Shown: piece after piece, positions 1 to 5,622 of the stretch
How the letters are laid out: every line of letters starts with the position of its first letter
Numbering within the stretch: the stretch's first letter is position 1
Origin: CAZYYO01 sp964650965
Lineage (GTDB): Bacteria; Bacillota; Clostridia; Lachnospirales; Lachnospiraceae
Direction of reading: 5' to 3'
Length of the DNA stretch: 6,786 nt
NCBI GenBank assembly: GCA_964650965.1
Contig: CAZYYO010000102.1
Location: 1-6,786, forward strand
The notes under the pieces: generated by a model
The model's database searches: none
What the model saw: the letters and a program-made list of their open reading frames with translations, nothing else
Told to the model about the DNA's origin: nothing
Position numbers and translations under genes: made by a program

Positions 1-54
1 GAGGCTAGACATGGTAAGGCTTTCCAGGGACTGCTTAACAGATACTTTGGTTAA
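1..54 (+). CDS. Rubrerythrin (probable reverse rubrerythrin / NADH peroxidase type), C-terminal 17 residues only
   Basis: The window opens inside a + strand reading frame encoding EARHGKAFQGLLNRYFG, then TAA at 52-54. The first four residues form an ExxH motif, which is the second pair of diiron ligands in the ferritin-like rubrerythrin fold. The ending matches, from memory, clostridial rubrerythrins that stop right after this helix. That means there is no C-terminal rubredoxin domain, as in 'reverse' rubrerythrins, where the rubredoxin domain sits at the N-terminus and which reduce hydrogen peroxide in anaerobes. A classical rubrerythrin would continue with two CxxC pairs. The start and most of the gene lie outside the window, so the subtype is inferred from this short tail alone. 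A terminator follows 28 bases downstream. Confidence 0.75.
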   Translation, partial: EARHGKAFQGLLNRYFG

Positions 55-82
55 TCCATAAACCGCATAAAATAAGGCTTTT

Positions 83-119
83 AAGGGGATAGATATTGTT
101 TCTATCCTCTTTTCTTTTT
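83..119 (+). terminator. Rho-independent terminator downstream of rubrerythrin
   Basis: The left arm AAGGGGATAGA (83-93) pairs with the right arm TCTATCCTCTT (101-111) over 11 base pairs with one G-T wobble, around a 7-base loop. A T-rich run interrupted by one C (110-119) follows on the + strand, as expected for the rubrerythrin transcript. On the - strand the same hairpin lies 28 bases past the flagellin stop, but the tract after it is poor in T. It may act there only weakly. No other terminator is visible for flagellin. Confidence 0.8.
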
Positions 120-138
120 CCCATTTTGGATAAAGCTG

Positions 139-1803
139 TTATTGTAGGAATGACAAAATACCTTGGTTGCTCTGATTTGCTTGTGCAAGCATGGATTGTC
201 CAACCTGTTCTAATATATTGTTTTTTAAAATTTCCACCATTTCTTTTGCCATATCAGCATCTCTAATCTGTGATTCAGCCGCTTGTGTATTCTCTGATGT
301 ATTCTTATTATTATTTACTGCGTGTTCCAGGCGATTCTGCTGTGCTCCAATCTTGCTACGATATGAGTTTGCTACTGCAAGAGCTTTGCCAACGGCAGTA
401 ATGGCTTTTCCTGCTCCTTCTTCTGTTGAAACATCAATACCATCTAAGCCAAGAATAGACGTGTTCATTTTATCAATTTGTAAATACATCCCCACTCCAG
501 CTTCTGAGCCTGATTGAATCCAAAATTCTTTTGTTCCAGGTGGGGTCACATGCGGTTTTGAACTAATATCACCTGTTTTGTTCCCATCTGGATAAGTTAT
601 TCTAAATGATGTATTTGTTGTTGTAACCGGTGCTCCTTTTGTAGCTCCTGCATAAGTGACTTCATAAAAAGCATCCCCCGACCCCTGCGATTTTGACGTA
701 TATGTGAGCTGTGAACCATCTATCAGTTTTGCATACTCCTCTACTGACATATCTTTGTCAGCATACAACCCAAACTGAATATAATTCACAGAGCCAAATG
801 TATCTCAGATTTTAAAATAGTGTTGTCCTTTTTTAACCGTGCCATCTTCCAAAAATGTTTCATAAGTATCATGAGCTGCAAGCCATGGTTGTTTACTGAT
901 ATCAAACATACTTCCAAACTCAGATTCAATCCACATTCCAGTACCATCTGCACGAAGTGTAACTTCTCCACCTATTTTGTCTACTGGTACATTCCCTGTT
1001 CTTCCCGTAAGGGTGCTTAGGCTATAATTTTTTTGTGGTCTAGTAGAAGTAACAACCGATACGTTTATTTTCATTCCATTAAAGCTCTGAATAATATTAT
1101 CCTTTTTCTCACCTTCCTTGACCGAAAAATCGAATTTTATTCCATCATGATTTAGCGTATACGTACCTGCTTTAATTATCGCATCTGAAAGTTTGTGTCC
1201 ATTTCCGTCATCAAACTCAGACCAGTTATAGCTTATCCCTTCTATCGAAAGACCAGATTCATTCGCTAATATTTCAATTTCTTTCGTTGCATCACACGTC
1301 CCTGAGAGATCTAGTGCATATAAAATATTCTTCGAAGGTGTTTCGACATCTCCTGCGTCCGTTATCGAACCATCTTTTATATTTTCATCCTTAAATAATG
1401 GCATTGTATTAAAATCAGTCGTATCACTAATTCTGTTAATCTCACTTAAAATCTGATTAATTTCTTCTTGTATCACTTTCCTGTCTGTATCTGAATTTGT
1501 TCCATTTGCAGACTGCACGGATAGTTCCGTAATTCTATGAAGCATATCATTAACTTCTGCCAAAGCTCCATCTGCAACTTGGCAAATAGAGATTCCATCC
1601 TGAGTATTATCCGTTCCTTGATTCAATCCTCTTATTTGCCTACGCATTTTTTCTGATATAGATAATCCAGCTGCATCGTCAGAGGCTCTGTTAATTCTAT
1701 AACCAGACGATAATTTCTCGGCAGCTCTTGCTTTATTTTTAGAATTTATATTTAAACACCTACTTGTATTCATAGCAAGCAAATTGTGTGCAACTATATT
1801 CAT
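139..1803 (-). pseudogene. fliC: Flagellin, interrupted by one in-frame TGA stop at 805-807
   Basis: This is the flagellar filament subunit, which is exported and polymerised outside the cell. Read as one frame it has 554 codons plus TAA; codon 333 is TGA. Residues 1-140 are the N-terminal D0/D1 helices (MNIVAHNLLAMNTSR; RINRASDDAAGLSISEKMRR; ITELSVQSANGTNSD). The last 85 or so are the C-terminal D1/D0 helices (SQIRDADMAKEMVEILK, ending NQGILSFLQ). The middle is the variable, surface-exposed region. The break lies inside that region, reading HYFKI-stop-DTFGSVNYIQFG, with no frame change, so a single base substitution (for example from TGG, CGA or GGA) explains it. The start at 1803 is preferred over an in-frame ATG at 1839 because it has a GAGG site 7 bases upstream and the protein then begins in canonical flagellin fashion. 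A truncated 332-residue product would lack the C-terminal helices and could not polymerise. A sequencing error cannot be excluded. No other flagellar genes are in the window. Confidence 0.9.
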
Positions 1804-1810
1804 ATTCAAA

Positions 1811-1814
1811 CCTC
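1811..1814 (-). promoter_or_regulatory. Ribosome binding site that sets the flagellin start
   Basis: GAGG on the - strand, followed by TTTGAAT and then ATG at 1803-1801, gives a 7-base spacing. It favours the start at 1803 over the in-frame ATG at 1839, which would add MSLYYYFLRGLN, a tail not seen in flagellins. The upstream ATG also lies right at the expected transcription start of the sigma-28-type promoter. Confidence 0.7.
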
Positions 1815-1844
1815 GTAGAAAATAATAATATAGACTCATTTATA

Positions 1845-1872
1845 TTATCGGGATCTTCATCTCAAAACATTA
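1845..1872 (-). promoter_or_regulatory. Sigma-28 (FliA/SigD)-type promoter of flagellin
   Basis: Reading the - strand, TAATGTTT (1872-1865), then 12 bases, then CCCGATAA (1852-1845). The flagellar sigma factor consensus is TAAAGTTT, 11 bases, GCCGATAA. This is 14 matches out of 16, with a spacer one base longer. Transcription would start near 1837, giving a leader of about 35 bases. The promoter lies only about 15 bases beyond the niaR stop codon, so flagellin appears to have its own flagellar-regulon control rather than depending on niaR transcription. No terminator separates the two genes. Confidence 0.75.
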
Positions 1873-1887
1873 CCCATCAAATGGCTT

Positions 1888-2430
1888 CTACTGCTCCCAG
1901 AAATCCACCGGTTCGTACTCCTGCAGGGGTGCCAGAAATCCCAGGCGGTCCAGCTCCTGTTGAATCTCATCCAGAATCTCCTTGCTGTCTGCCAGGACGG
2001 TGTGATAATGATAACCACTGGTTACGTTCATGAGAAGGCTGGATTTCCCGGAAGCCAGCTCCTTCATGTATGCAGCGATGTCTCTTCTGGAATGCAGGTT
2101 CAAATCCGCTTTGATTACTCCATACACCTTGTGATATACGAATACATCCTGTATGGTTCCACCCATATCTACAATAGAGGTTAACTCTGTTTCTACCTGA
2201 TCATTCTCATGATGTACCTTAAGAATTCTGCTGCATCCACTGTGTTTATCCAGGACATACCCCTTATTGGTGGATAGAATTCCCTTATTGGTGGCACGAA
2301 TTAATGCAATATCCTGTACGATAATCTGTCGGCTTACATCCAGCTGCTTTGCCAAAGCTACTCCCGGCACTGGCACGGTGCTGTTTTCTAAGATTTCTAT
2401 AATTTTACTTCTGCGTTCATTTCCATTCAT
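1888..2430 (-). CDS. niaR: NiaR/YrxA-family transcriptional repressor of NAD biosynthesis (HTH plus 3H domain)
   Basis: A 180-residue cytoplasmic DNA-binding protein, the normal length for the family. Residues 4-60 form a winged helix-turn-helix of the HTH_11/DeoR-like type, with the recognition region near VALAKQLDVSRQIIVQDI (24-41) and the wing ending at STNKGYVL. Residues 70-165 are the 3H domain, with the family stretch VYGVIKADLNLHSRRDI (102-118) and the GYHYH motif (139-143). By the spacing known for the structurally studied Thermotoga homologue (recalled, not checked), H74, E82, H141 and H143 would be the metal ligands, and nicotinate or nicotinamide the co-repressor. Family members repress NAD synthesis and niacin uptake genes. 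No such gene is visible here. Instead the gene is divergent from a RyR/TIR operon with a large palindrome between them, suggesting self-regulation and possible control of that operon. GAGGT at 2445-2441 is the ribosome binding site, 10 bases from ATG. Confidence 0.9.
   Translation of the reverse strand: MNGNERRSKIIEILENSTVPVPGVALAKQLDVSRQIIVQDIALIRATNKGILSTNKGYVLDKHSGCSRILKVHHENDQVETELTSIVDMGGTIQDVFVYHKVYGVIKADLNLHSRRDIAAYMKELASGKSSLLMNVTSGYHYHTVLADSKEILDEIQQELDRLGFLAPLQEYEPVDFWEQ
2261..2294. repeat. Two in-frame 13-bp direct copies inside niaR
   Basis: CCCTTATTGGTGG occurs at 2261-2273 and again at 2282-2294, exactly 21 bases apart. In NiaR it encodes two TNKG units seven residues apart in the wing of the winged helix (ATNKGIL then STNKGYV). 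The spacing keeps the frame, so the gene is intact. It may be a small internal duplication or local gene conversion. Confidence 0.5.
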
Positions 2431-2460
2431 ATATTCTGTTACCTCATTTCTTTATCTATG

Positions 2461-2488
2461 ACATACACCTGTATATACACGTGTATGT
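2461..2488. promoter_or_regulatory. 28-bp palindromic operator, probable NiaR binding site
   Basis: The left arm ACATACACCTGTA (2461-2473) and right arm TACACGTGTATGT (2476-2488) are inverted copies with one mismatch in 13, separated by TA. The site lies between the divergent niaR and RyR-protein genes. It contains ACAC-n-TGT and ACA-n-GTGT half-site patterns like those I recall for NiaR operators in Firmicutes; that recollection is unverified. It sits about 30 bases upstream of the niaR ATG and just downstream of the TATAAT box of the candidate niaR promoter, a good place for autorepression. Relative to the + strand promoter it lies upstream of the -10 by about 32 bases. Binding by NiaR is inferred from position and symmetry. 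It could also be the site of another regulator. Confidence 0.7.
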
Positions 2489-2504
2489 TACTTGGCATAT
2501 AGCA

Positions 2505-2510
2505 ATTATA
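2505..2510 (-). promoter_or_regulatory. Candidate -10 box of the niaR promoter
   Basis: A perfect TATAAT on the - strand (2510-2505). No convincing -35 is seen at 17 bases (TATTTA at 2533-2528). Transcription would begin near 2498, placing the palindrome at roughly +10 to +37, where a bound repressor would block elongation or initiation. Confidence 0.45.
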
Positions 2511-2519
2511 CAACATATT

Positions 2520-2528
2520 TGTTATGAT
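2520..2528 (+). promoter_or_regulatory. Candidate extended -10 promoter of the RyR/TIR operon
   Basis: TG-T-TATGAT (2520-2528) is an extended -10 element with one mismatch to TATAAT. The -35 region is weak. A TTGGCA at 2492-2497 lies too far upstream of this -10 but could pair at 16-17 bases with poor -10 boxes near 2514-2520. Transcription would start around 2535, some 30 bases before the ATG at 2564. The palindrome at 2461-2488 is upstream of it. Confidence 0.4.
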
Positions 2529-2563
2529 AAATAGAAGATATTTTCGATTAGAAAGGGTTTGCC

Positions 2564-4249
2564 ATGGAAATTATAATAATTGCTGCTGTTATCATATTGA
2601 TTTTCTATCTATTTCGTCGGGTAAAGGTGTTAAATCAGCTTCGCACCAATGGTCATATTCTAAGTCTCTTTCTTATGATTGGTCTTATGATGGTTACCAT
2701 TATCTGTGGGCTCAAGGGCTTTTCTGCTAAGGACTTTCAGAACATTTCCATTAGCGACCGTAATTTCTATATTCTGCAAATGTTCTTCCTGAATTATTCA
2801 GATTCTGTAGGAAATAATATATGGCTTGATATTGCAAGATACGCCGCTGCATTCTTTACCATTGGGGCCCTGGCTATTATCCTGGAAAATGCCATGGACT
2901 ATCTTGTTCTGGTTATAACGGGACTAAGACGAGACAGCGTTCTCATCTTCGGAGATAACAATTATGCCAGGCTGGTACATGACAGGGTATGGCCCAAAGG
3001 TATTCTTACCAGGGATAACTACATTCCCACCAGAGGGAAGGTTCTCCTTCTGGGAACAGATGATGAAAATAATACATTTTTTGCCAATAACTATTCTCGT
3101 TTGAGAAAAAAGGATGTCTATTTTAAAACGGAAAATCTTCCCGGCTTAATGGTTCAGCCAACCAATCAAAAGGGATGCTCCGCTGGCATGGTGAAATATT
3201 TTTCCTTAGAAGAGCTTGCCGTTCATGTTTATTGGCAGAAATATCCTCTGATTCCAGACAGTCATACGGTGGAAGAAGCGAAGCGTGTACTTCATACACC
3301 ACAGGATTTCCATGTTGCCATTATTGGTAATCATCCTTTGCTGGACGAGCTGATTCTATATGGAACCCAGCTGAATATTTACAACGAAGCTTCTACCATA
3401 ACCTACCATATCTTCGGGAATAACCAGCGATTTGAGAAGCTTCATAAGAATCTTGACCAGCTTCATGTTGTGGCTCATCCCCAGGAATGGTACGAATATC
3501 AGGAGCATCAGCTGGATTTCTTTGACCGTGTCATTGTTATTGAACAACAGCAGCAGCTGAAGCTGATTCACGAATTGCATCTTCTCAGTGCCAATGTGGT
3601 AATCCACGCCTTTCTTCCCTTGGGCAGTCAGGATATGAATCTGGCTCGAATGCTGTACTTAGATGACCGAGGGGGAAATATTACCAGAGCAGATGCCATC
3701 ACCTTATTTCCTTGGATTGCCGAAGCATGTGATGTGAACCGTATTATTGATGAGGAATGGATGGATGCGGCAATGAGCATGAATTACTACTATGGTCACC
3801 ATAATCTGGACGCTTCCAAAAAGGATCTGATATCCGATTGGATGAAGCTGGGCTCCTATCATAAATATTCCAGTATGTTTTCCGCTTCCTACTCTATGAA
3901 ATATAAGGATGTTGCCTTAGAATTAGTTAAGGACCCGGAATGCAAGGAGAAGCTTCGCCGACTGGAACACATTCGCTGGGATAACTACAGCTATTTCTTC
4001 AACTGGAAGGCTCCCGAAGGGGATGAGATGCTTCATGCCGTGCAACGAGATATACAGGAAGCACAGCAGACCCATAATGCTCAGGCACTTACCGCACTCC
4101 AGCCTGAGTTAGATGGAACCCAACCGCGGCAAAAGGACTGGCGATGGAGACTTCACAGTGACTTAATTCCATTTGACGAATTATCCCAGGAGGACCAGGA
4201 CAAGGATGATTTCCTGAACTGGCTGACTCTTTATCTTACGAAACATTAG
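2564..4249 (+). CDS. Membrane protein with tandem TrkA-N/Rossmann-like segments and a C-terminal RyR domain
   Basis: A 561-residue protein. Hydrophobic segments lie at about 3-17, 32-50 and 90-119. Between the last two is a short hydrophobic stretch (68-77, FYILQMFFLN) placed where a channel pore loop would be, but with no TVGYG potassium filter. Rossmann-like strands follow at 126-138 (VLIFGDNNYARLV) and about 158-168 (KVLLLGTDDEN). A second Rossmann-like unit starts at 249-265 (FHVAIIGNHPLLDEL) and includes FDRVIVIEQ, as in TrkA-N/RCK domains. The C-terminus has RyR repeat hallmarks: LRRLEHIRW (464-472) and, after an insert of about 40 residues, LHSDLIPFDEL (530-540) followed by QEDQDKD. 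Prokaryotic RyR domains are known, and eukaryotic ryanodine receptors are calcium channels modulated by cyclic ADP-ribose. The ribosome binding site AAAGGG lies 6 bases before ATG. The gene leads an operon with a TIR protein 32 bases downstream, so a role as membrane effector or sensor for a TIR-made signal is plausible but unproven. Confidence 0.8.
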   Translation: MEIIIIAAVIILIFYLFRRVKVLNQLRTNGHILSLFLMIGLMMVTIICGLKGFSAKDFQNISISDRNFYILQMFFLNYSDSVGNNIWLDIARYAAAFFTIGALAIILENAMDYLVLVITGLRRDSVLIFGDNNYARLVHDRVWPKGILTRDNYIPTRGKVLLLGTDDENNTFFANNYSRLRKKDVYFKTENLPGLMVQPTNQKGCSAGMVKYFSLEELAVHVYWQKYPLIPDSHTVEEAKRVLHTPQDFHVAIIGNHPLLDELILYGTQLNIYNEASTITYHIFGNNQRFEKLHKNLDQLHVVAHPQEWYEYQEHQLDFFDRVIVIEQQQQLKLIHELHLLSANVVIHAFLPLGSQDMNLARMLYLDDRGGNITRADAITLFPWIAEACDVNRIIDEEWMDAAMSMNYYYGHHNLDASKKDLISDWMKLGSYHKYSSMFSASYSMKYKDVALELVKDPECKEKLRRLEHIRWDNYSYFFNWKAPEGDEMLHAVQRDIQEAQQTHNAQALTALQPELDGTQPRQKDWRWRLHSDLIPFDELSQEDQDKDDFLNWLTLYLTKH

Positions 4250-4267
4250 GCATAGGGCTTATACAAT

Positions 4268-4273
4268 AGGAGG
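4268..4273 (+). promoter_or_regulatory. Consensus ribosome binding site of the TIR gene
   Basis: A perfect AGGAGG ends 8 bases before the ATG at 4282, much stronger than the AAAGGG of the upstream RyR gene. The two genes are probably co-transcribed, with the TIR protein likely translated at the higher rate. Confidence 0.8.
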
Positions 4274-4281
4274 AACATACC

Positions 4282-5622
4282 ATGGATGCTTTTATCAGCT
4301 ACCGTAGAAAGGGTGGCAGTGATATTGCCTTTATTATTCATGAAGGATTATACAAGAGACGCTATTATGCTTTCTATGATATTGAAAATATTCAGGCAGG
4401 ACGTTTTGACGAACGCATCTACCTGGACATTAAGAAATCCAATAATTTTATTCTTATTGTAACGGAGGGTGCCTTCGAACGATGCCAGGAGGAAAACGAC
4501 TGGGTCCGTCTGGAAATACAAAAGGCCTTAGAGCTCAATAAGCTGATTATTCCTGTATTTGTCAATGGTGCCACATTTCCCCCGGACCTTCCTGAGGATA
4601 TCCGTCCTGCCATGCATTATGATGGGGTAAACTATCAGACAGAGAAGGCAGAGGATGCCGTCAGCGATATTATTGCCTACCTGCGAGATGAAAACGGAAA
4701 GCCTCTTCGTCTGGCTAAGAATAAGAAAATATCCAATACATATTACAGCGATGGTATGAGCGATACAGAAAAGAAGCGAATTATTAAGGATTATGAAATC
4801 TGTAAGCCCATTGAACAGCCAATCTTCGATAAATTATTTCAAAAAATTATTGATGCCTCAGAACATGATGCCACTTTGTCTGATATTGTGGTATTTAATC
4901 CCGCCATTTATGAGATTAGCTCTACCATGGAGAAATACCAAAGCTCTGGCATTACGCAAATCTATGGTTTCTTGGGAAATCAGCCAGATACTGATGACGC
5001 CAATGCCCGATTTGGCAATGACACCTGTCGGTTCTATGTGGGAAATATGGAGCATACGGATTTTGAAGACGAGCTGGATATGGTGTTATCTAAGAATCAT
5101 TTAAAGGGCTTTGACTTCGTGGATCTGACCCTGATTCTAAAGGATTGTGAGAACCCCTTAGAGAAGCTTCGGGCCATTGTAGACCGATTAAATGAAAATG
5201 GTATTGTGTATGTACGAGAGCTGGATGACGGACTGGTGATGACATATCCTGATGAACATAAATATTTCCGTAAGATGATGGAATATCTGAAGCTGGACCG
5301 CTACGCTGGAAATCGTGACATGGGGCGAAGAACCTTCACCTGCATGAAGAATGCCTACCTGGAGGATGTGCACCAGGTAAATGAGCTGCTTACTACCGCC
5401 AATATGAACCGGAAAGAATGCAAGAAATTGTTTGATACCTACTTCTCCTATGTTCAACCGGAGCTGGAGGATTTGCTGCAGGAAGAGCCGGATAACCTGG
5501 AATATGAGAATGCCATTAACTGGCTGGAGGAGAACTATCCCAAGATGGAACGGGAATTTATCAGCAGTGAATCCTATTTTGTATCCGGATTCATGTTCTT
5601 CTATGGCATAAATTCCTATTAA
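4282..5622 (+). CDS. TIR-domain NADase-like protein with a C-terminal methyltransferase-like region
   Basis: A 446-residue soluble protein with no signal peptide or membrane segment. Residues 1-135 form a TIR domain: DAFISYRRKG at the start, FYDIENIQAGRF as the BB-loop region (31-42), IYLDIKKSNNFILIVT (46-61), and DWVRLEIQKAL (73-83), whose E78 sits where the catalytic glutamate of NAD-cleaving TIR domains lies. IIPVFV (89-94) is the next core strand. Such domains hydrolyse NAD+ or make cyclic ADP-ribose isomers. Residues 195-370 resemble a class I methyltransferase core: a strand DIVVFNP at 201-207, FDFVDLTLIL (277-286), LNENGIVYVREL (303-314) and DMGRRTF (346-352). The glycine-rich SAM loop expected at strand 1 is absent, so this region may bind a ligand without catalysis. 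The remainder is helical and acidic. The gene is second in an operon after the RyR membrane protein. Its stop overlaps the convergent GNAT gene's stop by 4 bases. The TIR call is firm; the C-terminal call is tentative. Confidence 0.88.
   Translation: MDAFISYRRKGGSDIAFIIHEGLYKRRYYAFYDIENIQAGRFDERIYLDIKKSNNFILIVTEGAFERCQEENDWVRLEIQKALELNKLIIPVFVNGATFPPDLPEDIRPAMHYDGVNYQTEKAEDAVSDIIAYLRDENGKPLRLAKNKKISNTYYSDGMSDTEKKRIIKDYEICKPIEQPIFDKLFQKIIDASEHDATLSDIVVFNPAIYEISSTMEKYQSSGITQIYGFLGNQPDTDDANARFGNDTCRFYVGNMEHTDFEDELDMVLSKNHLKGFDFVDLTLILKDCENPLEKLRAIVDRLNENGIVYVRELDDGLVMTYPDEHKYFRKMMEYLKLDRYAGNRDMGRRTFTCMKNAYLEDVHQVNELLTTANMNRKECKKLFDTYFSYVQPELEDLLQEEPDNLEYENAINWLEENYPKMEREFISSESYFVSGFMFFYGINSY

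Noticed and set aside
191..517. Open + strand frame opposite the flagellin C-terminal region
   Set aside because: Antisense shadow of strongly conserved flagellin coding sequence; no independent support.
139..789. A separate - strand gene starting with GTG at 789 and ending at 139
   Set aside because: It is in the same frame as the upstream flagellin half, has no good ribosome binding site, starts mid-domain and encodes only the flagellin variable region plus C-terminal helices. It is the downstream part of the interrupted gene.
805..807. TGA read as selenocysteine in flagellin
   Set aside because: Flagellin is not a selenoprotein family, and no obvious SECIS-like hairpin follows the TGA. 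A nonsense change or sequencing error is simpler.
1788..2033. Open + strand frame opposite the end of niaR and the flagellin promoter
   Set aside because: Proline/serine-rich shadow of niaR with no ribosome binding site or recognisable domain.
2461..2488. The palindrome as a transcription terminator or mobile-element end
   Set aside because: No T tract follows on either strand, it sits between divergent starts rather than gene ends, and there is no transposase or target duplication. An operator is the better reading.
2564..5622. The RyR/TIR pair as classical Thoeris (ThsA/ThsB)
   Set aside because: The partner of the TIR protein has no SIR2, SLOG or Macro-like sequence. It has TM segments, Rossmann/TrkA-like units and RyR. 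At most it is Thoeris-like in logic.
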